A stretch of DNA of 64,000 nucleotides from Hyaloperonospora brassicae (GCA_947650285.1 CANTFL010000174.1:186001-250000), one strand, 5' to 3'. Positions 44,106 to 55,236 are shown, counted from the stretch's first letter. Notes: generated by a model from the sequence alone, not told the origin. A program made the numbers and translations.

Positions 44106-44998
44106 AGCACCCTCCAAGTCCCCTGTACCTACTTAATACCCTAAGTATCGAGTAATATCTCCGTGTCGAAGCACTGGAATCCCGGCGTAGTCTGTGAAAT
44201 CCACCGCCGTATTAAGCAGGATCAAAACCCTCTTTGCCGGTTGCACACAGAGTCCCGACAGCGCACCGAACCGGTGAACAATTTTCATAACATGTGGTAG
44301 TTGATCTGCACGATGAACAAAGATGGATGAGTCATCGACAAAAGCAGAAAATTTCTGCTTGTGATCGGGGAACCGGTTATGACGCAGGCCTTGGATCATG
44401 GGCGCTTGTAACAATGCGATAGCCGGAATTTCGGCCACCAGCAGGAATAGAAGTGGCGCTAACGGGCATCCCCGCCTGTTCCTCGTGCGAACAGGTGTGA
44501 GGTCGAATAAAATGCCGTTGACAAGAAATCTTGCCGTGGTGTTGGTGTGTAAGTGTCGTATCATCGCGGTAAAAGATTCCATCAGACCCAAATGCCCGCA
44601 TCACTTCGAATAAAAATTCCCGCGATACCGTATCGTATGCTTTCCGAAAGTCGAGGAGCAAAATAGCTCTACTCGGTGCTGCATCAAGCTCCGGTTCATA
44701 TGCCGCGGACTTTAAGTGGGCCATCATCATCAGGACAGTTTTGGATATTTGTCTGCCATGGACGTAACCCTGTTGCGTGTCCTGAGCTGGAACTCCAATA
44801 ACTTCTTACACACATCACGAGATCGCCTTAGCAACAATTTTGTAGTCTGTCTGGAGCAGAGCGATGGGGCTGTAATCCATTGCATCCACAGAATCGCCCC
44901 TCTTTCGTAGTGGAATGATAAGACCTTTCAGAAAAGAATCAGGAGGGTCCGGCCTTGCAAGAGCTCATTGCCTATTGTGACGAGGGCTGGTGCCAGAG
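44106..44998 (-). pseudogene. LINE piece 1: reverse transcriptase
   Basis: The minus-strand reading gives GDSVDAMDYSPIALLQTDYK (about 44860), LLLDFRKAYDTVSREFLFEV (about 44660), the RGCPLAPLLFLLVAE block (44480) and the catalytic FVDDSS (44325-44343), in the order of a non-LTR reverse transcriptase. A frameshift near 44600 splits it. The 5' end is cut at the target duplication (44999), and the other end is cut by the E3 LTR. The missing stretch between this piece and 28734 was probably deleted when E2 and E3 fused. Confidence 0.88.
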
Positions 44999-45014
44999 AT
45001 CGCGCGGCATTGGT

Positions 45015-45371
45015 AAGACTCAGCCATTGTGCGGCACGGCACTTTCAGTGAAATTGTACCTTCTTTCCACACATAGCGCTCTTTCTCGGACAGTTTTGGT
45101 TCTTCGTGACCATCTGGAGCCTCTGGTGCACTGGCGACCATATGCCGAGGCACGTAATGAGACATGCAACGCGATCGTCACGATGCACGAAGAAAAGACG
45201 CTGCCATGCGTCGATTGCCAAGCGACATGGGGTCAGACCGGGCACTCAAGACTCTGTCCTGTCGTCATCATAGCTGCAGGTCCCATCAGCTAGCATCTCG
45301 TTGGGGCGACTGACGCCGAGGGAGTTCAGCCGTGGCAACAAACGGCTCAGAAAAGGTATGCAGGCTAGACT
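45015..45371. repeat. Duplicated unit, copy B, third part
   Basis: This continues copy B after the LINE and matches 5154-5221 and 6135-6414. It lacks the 913-bp insertion. It ends with AGACT (45367-45371), the left target duplication of E4. No gene is seen. Confidence 0.85.
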
Positions 45372-45769
45372 TGTAACGGGGCACACCCTTGCGTGAACTT
45401 AACGCAAGGGTTTTGGTGCGCCCGACAGACTTACACGAGGCAAACGAGGAAGTGTATATAAGGGAAAAGTAGAACTGTTATATTAATATAATTAAGCCTT
45501 TTGTTACTGTCTCTCTGTTTGACTTAACTTAATTATACTAATCTAACTGAGTGTATGGTGACGTCTCGTCACCACTCATTGCGCGCGTCTTGCGGCGATT
45601 GGTGGGTTGATATCGTCAAGATGTCAACCAATGAGTAGACCCTTTGGTCGCTTCACCAATATCACCACCATTATCGGTGATATTGTTCAAATAATATTGA
45701 ACTCAATATTCTTTATTGTCATTGTTTCTTTAAAATGACAATTTCCATGTAACGGGCTGCCCCGTTACA
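45372..45769 (-). repeat. E4 3' LTR
   Basis: The 398-bp LTR of the same subfamily as E1, bounded by TGTAACGGGG and CCCCGTTACA on the plus strand. Confidence 0.95.
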
Positions 45770-45783
45770 TCACCCCCCCCCTT
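45770..45783 (-). other. E4 polypurine tract
   Basis: TCACCCCCCCCCTT on the plus strand, the complement of the E1 tract. Confidence 0.85.
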
Positions 45784-45901
45784 AATTGATAGTCACCGTG
45801 GTACTATCGAAATATGGCGGCCACCCGTTGGCCACCATTGGGACAGGGAGAACTTGTTGGGTCCGTTCCATTCACTTTTCACCTGACCTCGCATAGTTAA
45901 A

Positions 45902-47504
45902 ATGTCTATGTAAGATGACTCAAGACACGCACAGCCCGCTGCTGTGCCAGCCTCTGCGGTAGACGATTCGTCGTCTGCTGCTCGTTCTCCGCCTGCAGCA
46001 ACAGGTGCTGCAGGTGCACGCGGTACAACACCACTTGCGCATGATGACCCCAACGTTGAGGTCATCTATTCTGGCGAGTCAGATGTGTCTGACTCGGGCA
46101 ATGCTCCAGAGGCGTCTCGCTCACCGGTGACGCCTCAGTATTTGCCAAGGCCACTGCCGAACGAACGGACTCGTGATATGCATCACAGTCTGTTCGGCAG
46201 TGATGACGAATCTGATGATGAGTATGTTTGCTCATCACCGAGATAAGCTCGTGCTCCTTTGCACGAGCGACTTGACGATGGTGCAACTCATCTTCATACT
46301 GACAACCGTGGTACCGACAAGGGTACCACCGTGAAGCGTGATGAGCTGAAGCCGTGGCGTTTGCCCGAACGGCTCATCAATAGCTTGTCTCACGAGACAA
46401 GCCAACACCATCGAATACCCTTATTCGATGTGACTGAGCTTCACGGCTTGAGTCCCAGCGCGAGCAACTTTCGCGCTGAGGAAGACTTTCATCTCGATGT
46501 CTTCCTTCAAATCGATGGTACAACGGCAACCAAAAGCGTGACAAAAACTTGCTTTTGAAAGTGTGGAACGCGTTCGTCCAAAACGTAAAGAATTTTGGAC
46601 GAGAAGGGTGGCTCAAGAAACAAGAGGCAGTACGCCTCAGGTTCGAAAAGCGAACGCCAACCGGTGCTAGTTACAGGTTGCACTGTTTGTCGAGTGAGGC
46701 AGGCATTCCTTGCCTCACATGGGGAGACCCTTGTGCAAGTTGTTTTGATAACTTGCAGCGTGCACATTGGGACGTGTATCCCTAAGTTCGCCCTGGGGAA
46801 GGGCACATCTCTCGGAGGAGATGCGTGACGCGATTGCAAACTTGCAATCCGTCTACAAGCGCCAAAAGCGCGTGTTTACCGATGGGCCCGAGGACCTATC
46901 AGATGGGTCTCGTCATACTGGCGGAAGAGACCAGGCACATCCATCAACAGCTGAGAGCGGGGCTCCCAGCTATTCTAAGAAGATGGATACCTCCGCCACT
47001 GGGCGAGGTAGCTCGTCCTTGATTCTGAATCGTCACGGCGGTTCAAGATACGCTCCACTAGAAAGCGTTGACCACCGTGAGCATCCACCAAAGGATGTGG
47101 TGGAGGAGGAAAGACCTCCTCCAGATGATTCTGCTCACCATCTCGACCCTTACGAGATGGATCGCGCAATTGTTGAATTGCGCGATGACTTGAAGCACGA
47201 ACGCGACCGGCGCTACGCTTTTACTGATACCGTGCGGAAGAACCGCAAGGATCTCGAGGCTGATCGGGCATGAGACCGCGCCGATTACGCCACAGCTCAG
47301 CTTCAGGTCGAGCAAGATGTCCGCTCCCTATTCGGCGAGCTGGCGATAGCTCGCGGGGAGATATCTCGGTTGAATACCGAGGTATCATATCTGCGCGACC
47401 AGACGGATCGTCTGGAGCGCGAACACAAGAACTTGATGGATGTTCTTGAACGTGGGGGCTATCTTCATCCGAAGAAGAAGGCTCGTACTGACAGTACGGC
47501 CTGA
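45902..47504 (+). pseudogene. E4 antisense gene, broken by few lesions
   Basis: Opposite to E4 pol, the plus strand reads an acidic Ser-rich N-terminus with DPNVEVIYSGESDVSDSGN (about 46050), NERTRDMHHSLFGSDDESDD, then KRDELKPWRLPERLINSLSH (46331), WNAFVQNVKNFGREGWLKKQ (46566), the Cys cluster GIPCLTWGDPCASC (46707), HHLDPYEMDRAIVELRDDLK (47136) and a coiled coil ending in a basic stretch HPKKKARTDSTA before TGA 47502-47504. Lesions: TAA 45911, a stop at 46243, TGA 46556, frame changes near 46780, and TGA 47272 (CGA in E1). It overlaps the last 629 nt of E4 pol. It is the best guide to the full-length protein, roughly 530 residues. Confidence 0.62.
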
Positions 47505-50500
47505 GCCTCCCCACGTAAAACGTAGAATGCGTGCGCATCTTACGTGGCAATTAGAGTGTGTATGCATTGCCCTTGCGATGCAACACTCGAAATGGCCCAA
47601 TGTATTTCGGCAGTAGTAAACTACTGCCGACACTAGTGACTGCGTGTCCAGGTAAGTTTACCGTAGACAGTAGTGCTAGGTCGTTAACCTTACATGAAAG
47701 AACATTTGCTCTTCCATTCTTGTCTGCGTTCCGTTTCTGGCGGTCCACAGCATTTGCGATGGAGTCCTGAACGAAACGAACTACCGCCTCTCGAGCCAGC
47801 TGAAAGCTCTCTACTGACTCTTTGTTTTGTCTTTCAGTGCGCTTCGTGCGCACTGCTAAGAGATTGTTCTCTTCTTCAGCGAGGTTGTCTTCTTCCTCGC
47901 TGGAATAATCGTTGACGATGCTGGATATACCAGCATCGTCATCATCATCCGAGTTAATAATCGCGTCATCGCTATTATTGACGTGATCTTCTTCATCGAT
48001 GTCGACCTGATCGACATCGGCATCATACGTGACGACGTTAGCGTCAACACGTGATGGGCAAGAGCCAAAACGGTTTTTGCTCGAGCGAGTCCCTCCCCCC
48101 CTTATCCAAGAGCCATACTCTAGAAGGGTGGGCACACGTGGATAGCGTAAGCCGTTCACGTGTAACGGTGTGTGCTGGGTAGAATAATGCACCGAATTAT
48201 AGATGGCGAATTCCACCATGGGGAGGAATTCGCTCCAACTCGGAAACGTGTGGACATATCCACGAAGGATCTCTTCGAGGACACGATTCGCACGTTCCGT
48301 CTGACCATCTGTTTCGGGATGGTCAGAAGTATACATCTTCAATCGTGTTCCAAGAGAACGGAACACAGTTTCCCAAAACGCCGCCGTGAATCGAGGATCA
48401 CGGTCGGATACGAGTTCACGGGGTAACCCGTGGAGTCTAAAGAACGTGTCGAGAAAGACACGAGCACAACTTTGAGCCTTGATCGACTCAGGGACGGCAG
48501 CAAGATGCACCATCTTGCTGAATCGGTCAACAAACACAAGAATGCCATTATTCTTGTGAGCGTCTTCGGGAAAACCGAAGACGAAGTCCATTGAAACGGA
48601 CTGCCAGCACTCTGTCGGTACAAGCAGAGGCTGCAATGGCGCACGGGATGAAGGACTAGGCTTCACCCGTTGACAAACCTCGCAAGCACGTATGTACTTG
48701 CGTACAAACTGAATCTGGCGTGGCCAGTAAAAGTCACGACTTACCGTGAGGTAAGTCTTTTCTTTACCACGATGGCCGCTTGTTGGGGCATCGTGACACT
48801 CATACATGATGCGTAATCGCAATTCATCATGAGTGGGGACGACGACACGAGGCGTGTCGTCGGCAACAGCTGTATAGTACATCAATCCGTTGCGTGTCGT
48901 ATACCGATCCGAGGAGGATCGGTACAAAGCCGGTAAATCCCTCATTGATACACTGGATGGATTCACCAGATGATCCATCAACCACAGAAGATCCTTATCT
49001 TCTGCGTATGCCTTTCTTACGTCTTCAAGTAAACTTGACGACGGGACACTGAATGACAGTGTCGCAACAGTGGGCTTATCCTCACTGTTGAACTGTGCGT
49101 CCGGCTCGAAATCGGGCCGGCGCGAAAGCGCATCAGCGACGACGTTGAGTCGTCCTGGTTTATACTCCACGGAGAAGTTATACTCCGCGAAGAAAGACAG
49201 CCACCTCGCCATTATTTGCGAGAGGTGTGGGCTGTTTACGGCCGTGCGTAATGACGCATGGTCCGTATAGACAACAAACGGTCTATCTCCCAAGAGATAG
49301 ACCCGGAACTTAGCCAGTGCGTACTTCATGGCAAGGAGTTCCTTGTCATGCACTGGGTAGTTACGCTCAGCTCATTGCAGCTGACGAGATTGATAGCAGC
49401 TGACGCGCTCCGCGCCATCTGCATCGAACTGCATTAACGCACAGCCGATCGCAAAATCGCCGGTGTCACAGACCACATGAAATGGTCTGTCCTGATCTGC
49501 AATCGCTAACATGGGCAATTGCATCAGGCTTTTCTTGATAACTTCAAAGGAACGCTGACAATCAGCGTTCCATGACCACTTGACATGTTTCTTGAGCAAG
49601 CAAGGAAGATAAACAGTCATCTTGGCACATTTAAACGAATACTTGTGCAAGTACGCCGCTAATCCAAGGAACTTCCTTAGTCCCTTGACATCGACTGGCA
49701 CAGGCCAGTCGGTGATCGCCTTGATCTTCTCGGGATCGAGGCGTACGCCATTCTTGCCAGCGATACACGCAAGAATTAATATTTTGCTAGCCGCGAATAT
49801 AAACTTCTTGAGGTTGGAGTTCAACTTATGCTCCCCTACAAGTTGACTAAACTTGACGAACGTGAGCTCTGTGAACTTCAACGTCCGTCTTCCCGTCCAT
49901 AGCCCGGCTACGGACGAACACATCTTTTGAACGTTGCAGGGGCGTTACTCAGCTCCTGTGGCATCACTTGTCACTCCCACAGATAACAGCTTGGGTTGCT
50001 CACTGCCGTGTACGGGATGTACCGTGCACGTATGAGGATCTGATAGAATCCGTCCATCCGATCCATGGACGAGAAGATGGTACTCTTTGACATACCATCT
50101 ATGATTACGTCCTTCCTCGGTATCTGCGTCTGAGTCGGTACCGTTGCAGCATTCAACTTGTTGAATGCGTGCACTATCCGCTATCGTCCTGTGGGCTTTC
50201 GCACACAGAAGGTCGGATCTCTGTGAGGGGAAGTTGATCCTCTCACATGGCCCGCTTCTAAGCGATCGGCAAAGAACTTGTCGATCGCTAGTACTTGTTC
50301 ACAAGGCAGTGGCCACTGCTTCATGAAACAGTACTTCGAGCCCGGTTTGAGCTCGATCTCGTGTCGAGTGCCTTTGTACTTAGGCAACTCGCAAGGTACG
50401 GATTCAGGGAACACATCCTTGAATTCGATCAAATCCTTATACAAATAATTTGCCTGAAGTGACTCCCAGGATTGAGACGTGTATCGCTCAATCCGAGTCT

Positions 50501-51735
50501 TCTGATCGAGGACACTTTCGTCCATCGATGAGCTGCTGAGAACCCGTTCGTTCTCAGCAAATACTGTGGCCGACCGAATATCGGCCACATACTCATCCTC
50601 TGTGACGAGTACGCAGATCTGCTTGACTTTGTCACTACGCAGATCACGCAAGAACCGTTTCGGTTCTAGCGTTAGCAACTGAGTTATCTCCGAAGTTAAC
50701 TTCGGAGGCACAATCAGATCAAGTGTATAAGCGCCTACACTTGATCCTTCATTGACCAAGACGTTCAACGTCTCGGTTTCTTCCTGGAAACTTGCTTCCA
50801 CAGGTTGCTGAGGGCCTGATCCTTCAGCAAGTGACTCTTGAGGAATTCCTTCCTCAATCACGTGAAGACTTATTCCCTCGACGTCTTCCGACTGTGGCTG
50901 TGCAACCACAATCAGGCACCGATCCTCTCTGGTCGACCCTCCAGTCGACCTAGGATATCCGTGTTGCCGCTGGTGGGCAACCGGTTTTCTCTTGCTAGGA
51001 TTTTGCCCGCTAGGCGTGCATCCACGTCCCGGTCCACTCGACTTATTCGATTGGTGGACCTTCGGCGCCGCCTGTACTTCTGTATAGCCGCCGGGAGCTT
51101 GCTCCACAGTGTAGTGATTAACTACACTGTGGTCTTGTGCAGTCGTGCTAACGACCGTACCGCAAGTGAGGCCATCGCACTCAATCGCAGTACGTTCGTA
51201 CGCTTGTGGACGCTCCATGACGTTCATCAGATGGCCATCTGATGAACAAGCGGCAGGCAACTTCACGGATCGATGCTGACAGCTCACCCTTGGCTCGTAC
51301 CTTCTGAGCCAAGGTAATCCCAGGATGACATCGAATTTGTCATCCAGATCCTGTACGATGATGTCATCATCGTACTGTTCGCCCTTCAACGTGTTGTGGA
51401 TTCCTACTACACGTTTCTCAACGGTAATCGATGCGCCTGTTGCAAGGCGCACCGTCATACTCGTGAGGGGAATGTCGCGCTCAACGAACTTGAGCCTACG
51501 ACCCTCTAAGGACTGACGTCAAACAAAGTTGTTCGACGCCCCACAGTCTACTAGGGCACGAAGAGACAAATCATTTGTCGCTTCCAACTTCAAGGTGATG
51601 ATCGAAACGTCATCACCAGGTGCAGAGACACACAATGATTGTGTATCTGGAGCAACTTTCGTCAAGATATTTGCAAATTCCCTTGAGGTTGCTGGATCAG
51701 TAGGGCGCTCCGCCCCTACTGACCCCGACCATTTT
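46876..51735 (-). pseudogene. E4 pol polyprotein with RT-dead deletion, broken
   Basis: Protease has TGA 51519-51521. RT has TAG 50181-50183 and TGA 49971-49973, and lacks YFDD because of the 56-nt deletion at 49918-49924. RNase H has TGA 49372-49374. From there a 600-codon frame (49353-47551) holds the end of RNase H (DALSRRPDFEPDAQF) and an intact-looking integrase (HDAPTSGH ... CEVCQRVK; MDFVFGF; SDRDPRF; TERANR). After a TAA at 47551, the linker and chromodomain (FLVERILNRRDDSESRTSYL) follow, with TAG 46975-46977 shared with E1 and the end at 46876. Confidence 0.9.
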
Positions 51736-51737
51736 TT
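51694..51737 (-). promoter_or_regulatory. E4 gag-pol -1 ribosomal frameshift site
   Basis: On the minus strand A AAA AAT (51737-51731) is followed after 5 nt by the same 12-bp stem-loop as in E1 and E3. The gag TAG (51718-51716) lies in its 5' arm. Confidence 0.8.
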
Positions 51738-52869
51738 GATGGTCCGTCTCGCTGTTGCGGCTTCGCAACAGTGCTGGACCCACGCCCATTGCCTCTTTTG
51801 GCAAATGAACGACCAATTCGCTCAGTACTGTTTGGTACTGGGCGTGGAGCACTACACTCATATGCGTAGTGTTTCAACTTCTGACAGCAATTGCACTTCT
51901 GCAATCTCTTGTTGTTTGAAGAGCAAGGTTTCCCGCTCTCAACATAGCAGAGGTCCATTGGTTCTGGACCTCCGATCTCTTGTCGTCTTGGTGGACGATA
52001 AGAGTTCGAGCTAGCATGAGCCTGTCTCATGCTAAAGCCTTCCTGTTCCGCGGCTGATATCGCATCTTCTAGAGCATCCAACTCTAGACGGAACAGGTTA
52101 TTTCGGACGGACCCCTCAGCTAGCCCTTGCATTAACACAGTAATCAACGTGTGTTCACGGACTGGGTTAGCAGTTTTACTACTCGCGAGGAGTCGTATAT
52201 GTTAAGCCTAAGCGTGCACATCACGCTTACCCTGCTTGAGTTTCAGGAGCTCTGAACGAGCCCTGAACTCAGCCCGTGGGGGCTCAAACGTTTGTCGGAG
52301 CCGGGACTTGAAGTCATCTAGCGACCTAAAATAATGTGGGTCGCTACTCTCGAGCCCCAAGGACCAATTTTTGGCACGTCCTGCCAATTGTATTGAGCAA
52401 ATGTGAGTTTCATTTGGTCATCTTCGACGCGACGAGCTCTTAAGGCTCTGTCGAGTTCGACAAACCACAGTAACAGGGAGTCTTCCGATACTTCACTGTA
52501 CTTGGAGATGTCGACCTTCAAGATTTCGGGACGACACGCATGTGTCGTCCCGCCCACAGCAGCATCAAATTGCTGCTGTCTCAACAGCTCTGTCTGTTGA
52601 GCACCGAGTTCTCTCAACTGCTCGGCCTGTTGAGAGCCTTGCTGGTGAAGCAAGGCTACTTTCTCCCTTTCGGCGACAAGTTCACTTTGGATGAACTTGG
52701 CTATAGCGGCATGTTGTTGGTCTCTGTCTAGAGACCCCAACATGGCGCTAATGGCGAGCTCGCCCACGGTAGAGCTCATTAGACCTACCGCACTCCATTC
52801 GATGTCACATAAATGGGTAAACCCTTCACGCGTGGTGTGAAAGGTCTCTTCATCATCCAACATTTTCAT
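51716..52869 (-). pseudogene. E4 gag, broken
   Basis: Start MKMLDDEETFHTTREGFTHL at 52869. The first 180 codons are open, up to the 1-nt deletion (near 52390) shared with E1. After this the frame is lost until about 52147, from which a 143-codon frame with the complete CCHC knuckle CNCCQKLKHYAYEC runs to TAG 51716-51718. Confidence 0.88.
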
Positions 52870-52892
52870 GTTGCGTGCTGTGGTCCTTGGAA

Positions 52893-52911
52893 GGACTACA
52901 AAGTGCTACCA
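52893..52911 (-). other. E4 primer binding site
   Basis: Minus-strand TGGTAGCACTTTGTAGTCC, 2 nt inside the 5' LTR. Confidence 0.75.
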
Positions 52912-52913
52912 GG

Positions 52914-53307
52914 TGTAACGGGGCACACCCTTGCGTGAACTTAACGCAAGGGGTGTCGGTGTCCCGACAGACGTACACGAGGCAAACGAGGAAGCGTGGA
53001 TAAGGTAAAAGCAGAACTGTTATATTAATATAATTTAGTCTTTTAACTACTGTCTCTCTGTTTGACTTAACTTAATTATACTAATCTAACTGAGTGTATG
53101 GTGACGTCTCGTCACCACTCATTGCGCGCGTCTTGCGGCGATTGGTGGGTTGATATCATAAAGATATCAACCAATGAACAGACTCTTTGGTCGACCCTTC
53201 AATATCACCACTTTGGTGATATTGTTCAAAGAATATTCAACTTCATATTCTTTATTGTCATTGTTTCTTTAAAGTGACGATTCCATGTAACGGGCTGCCC
53301 CGTTACA
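52914..53307 (-). repeat. E4 5' LTR
   Basis: The 394-bp LTR, a few small indels different from the 3' LTR (398 bp). Confidence 0.95.
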
Positions 53308-53312
53308 AGCCT

Positions 53313-53708
53313 TGTCTCTTCGTAGCGGTCGATTTGATCTCGCACGGCGTGGTCGACACACTATTCTAGGACGATGCGACCTCAAATCACGGTGCTAGAG
53401 CATGGCGACATGTAAGCACGGTTCCAGACCAGGTCAATGACTCTTCTCTGGCGGGACGGTAAGGTTGCCTGATCCTCGACTTCAACATTCGCCCTTCATT
53501 TGGCGCAGCAACTGCTATGGACACCACCTCTTGCGCTGGATAAAAGGCGGGAAAAGATGTGCACGGTCTGGTCCTCTCGTGCATTCTCTATCGCTCAATG
53601 ACCACGCAATGACTCGACCATAGCGACAGGCTTTTCAAGGAGCAGCTCAGTACACTCAGTCACGTCCACTTTTGCTTATGCCTCCCACACGCAACAGGAC
53701 ACTCCACA
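53313..53708. repeat. Upstream flank of effector C (copy B/C unit)
   Basis: This matches 6419-6803 upstream of effector B with scattered substitutions. It presumably holds the effector promoter, now only about 400 bp from a retrotransposon LTR. Confidence 0.85.
53654..53675 (+). promoter_or_regulatory. Possible oomycete initiator-type core promoter of effector C
   Basis: ACTCAGTCACGTCCACTTTT, conserved with the element before effector B, 34 to 55 bp before the ATG. Confidence 0.35.
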
Positions 53709-55034
53709 ATGCGCGTGCTCTGTCTCCGTTTGTTCGTCCTCGCTGCTCTCTACGGAGTGCACGGCGCGGACGCTTCGTTGGACAAACCCGATTCGTTTCG
53801 GTTTCGGGCTCTACGTGCGGAAGAGTCACGTGCTTCTTACGCAACCGACCACCACGTGGCTCCACCGATGAAAGACGGCGAGTCGGGCGGGGAAGAGAGA
53901 GGCCAGATAGGGCGGGGTCTCAAGCACCTTGGCGTGGAAACCGTGGCACTGTTTGGCTACAGAAAACAAGTGCCTCGATATGACGCCGACTTGAACATGG
54001 AAATGATAGAAAAATTCCAAAGTAAACGTGAGGAAGCGGCGCGACTGAAGGAAGCGGGGCAAAGTGAGGAAGCGGCGCTAAGTGAGGAAGCAGCGCTAAG
54101 CAAGGAAGCAGCGCTAAGCAAGGAAGCAGCGCTAAGTAAGGAAGCAGCGCTAAGTAAGGAAGGGGTGCTACGGAAGGAAGCGGATCGACAGAAGGAAGCG
54201 GATCGAGAGAGGGAAGCGGCGCTACGGAAGGAAGCAGATCGACAGAAGGAAGCGGCGCTACGGAAGGAAGCGGCGCTAAGTGAGGAAGCAGCGCTAAGTA
54301 AGGAAGGGGTGCTACGGAAGGAAGCGGATCGACGCAAGGAAGCGGATCGACATAGGGGAGCGGCGCGACAGAAGGAAGCGGATCGAGAGAGGAAAGCGGC
54401 GCTACGGAAGGAAGCAGATCGACAGAAGGAAGCGGCGCTACGGAAGGAAGCGGCGCTAAGTGAGGAAGCAGCGCTAAGTAAGGAAGGGGTGCTACGGAAG
54501 GAAGCGGATCGACGCAAGGAAGCGGATCGACATAGGGGAGCGGCGCGACAGAAGGAAGCGGATCGAGAGAGGAAAGCGGCGCTACGGAAGGAAGCAGATC
54601 GACAGAAGGAAGCGGCGCTACGGAAGGAAGCGGCGCTAAGTGAGGAAGCAGCGCTAAGTAAGGAAGGGGTGCTACGGAAGGAAGCGGATCGACAGAAGGA
54701 AGCGGCGCTACGGAAGGAAGCCGCTGCAGCTGGAGGTCTCGCACCAAAGAGCACGAAGAAGGACGCTAATTTAGCTTACATGAAAAGCTTGGATTTGGAT
54801 AAAGCAAACGTGCTACCGATGGATGCAAGGGCGAAAGCATCGCAACAGACTGCTGCAGCGCACAATAAACCAAGTCGTAGAGACCGTGGGATCTTCGTAT
54901 CAGTGAAGAACTTTTTTGCAGCTATAATGAAGAAGCTGCGCCGTGGGCTCGAATCAGTGAAGAACATTTTTCCAGGCACGACGAAGAAGCTGCGAAATAG
55001 CAAGCAGCAAGAGCTGCGAGATCGAGCTGACTAG
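53709..55034 (+). CDS. Secreted RXLR-dEER effector with long hexapeptide repeat (copy C)
   Basis: The 441-residue protein has the same signal peptide as effector B (LRLFVLAALYGVHGADA), RXLR (RALR, 33-36) and a dEER-like GGEER (60-64). From about residue 107 to 339 it consists of hexapeptides of the KEAALR, KEADRQ or EEAALS type, predicted to form one long charged helix. A basic C-terminus (340-441) contains HNKPSRRDRGIFVSVKNFFA, matching effector B. It ends at RDRAD. The last about 40 codons of effector B survive downstream but are out of frame. A family member with an expanded repeat middle; host target unknown. Two exact 180-bp copies in the repeat show recent expansion and possible length variation between strains. 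Confidence 0.87.
   Translation: MRVLCLRLFVLAALYGVHGADASLDKPDSFRFRALRAEESRASYATDHHVAPPMKDGESGGEERGQIGRGLKHLGVETVALFGYRKQVPRYDADLNMEMIEKFQSKREEAARLKEAGQSEEAALSEEAALSKEAALSKEAALSKEAALSKEGVLRKEADRQKEADREREAALRKEADRQKEAALRKEAALSEEAALSKEGVLRKEADRRKEADRHRGAARQKEADRERKAALRKEADRQKEAALRKEAALSEEAALSKEGVLRKEADRRKEADRHRGAARQKEADRERKAALRKEADRQKEAALRKEAALSEEAALSKEGVLRKEADRQKEAALRKEAAAAGGLAPKSTKKDANLAYMKSLDLDKANVLPMDARAKASQQTAAAHNKPSRRDRGIFVSVKNFFAAIMKKLRRGLESVKNIFPGTTKKLRNSKQQELRDRAD
54030..54726 (+). repeat. 18-bp coding repeat with 180-bp higher-order period
   Basis: The basic unit is 18 bp (six codons). On top of it a 180-bp block repeats exactly: 54241-54420 equals 54421-54600, and a third copy starts at 54601 and runs about 90 bp. 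All periods are multiples of three, so the frame is kept. The complementary strand is open too, as a by-product. Confidence 0.97.
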
Positions 55035-55117
55035 AGCGGTGGATTCGGGTCAGACTTCCAAGGAATAAATGCTGAGATGCCAACGTTGCAGTGATGCGTG
55101 TACGGTTGTGCGTACTT

Positions 55118-55236
55118 GGACCGGAGCAGTTGACGACCACTGAGACCGCTGCGCAGTTTTTCGTGAGTCCTCGTGCTGCTGAAAGGTTTACAAAAGTTCA
55201 TGAGTACGAGCAGTACCCCAAATCTCATCCTTCGTA
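55118..55236 (+). pseudogene. Out-of-frame relic of an effector C-terminus
   Basis: This region aligns with the last 40 codons of effector B (PEQLTT ... AAERF ... HEYEQY ... KSHPS, stop TAG 55234-55236) but is separated from effector C by its stop at 55032-55034 and further stops. It shows that the effector C reading frame was shortened by a frameshift or stop. Confidence 0.8.

Larger units (their letters stand above)
18724..44998 (-). mobile_element. 5'-truncated LINE, split by E5 and the E2/E3 pair
   Basis: The 16-bp sequence ATCGCGCGGCATTGGT occurs at 18708-18723 and 44999-45014, and once in copy A at about 5138-5153. Everything between is therefore one insertion locus. After removing E5 and E2/E3, three pieces remain (18724-19080, 27734-28734, 44106-44998; about 2.25 kb). 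On the minus strand they read RT, then zinc-binding RT tail, then C-terminus. The 5' end is truncated inside RT, as is usual for LINEs. No poly-A is seen at the 3' end. Confidence 0.8.
45372..53307 (-). mobile_element. E4: Ty3/gypsy chromovirus, 7.9 kb, minus strand, inactive
   Basis: LTRs at 52914-53307 (5') and 45372-45769 (3'). Target duplication AGACT (45367-45371) against AGCCT (53308-53312), with the empty site visible in copy A at about 6414. It combines lesions otherwise specific to E1 (gag deletion, chromodomain stop) with lesions shared with E2/E3 (RT), so it is a mosaic. Confidence 0.95.

Noticed and set aside
53920..54754. Two long minus-strand open frames (265 and 275 codons) opposite effector C
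   Set aside because: They exist only because the 18-bp and 180-bp repeats are multiples of three and lack stops on either strand. The products are simple repeats with no credible start.
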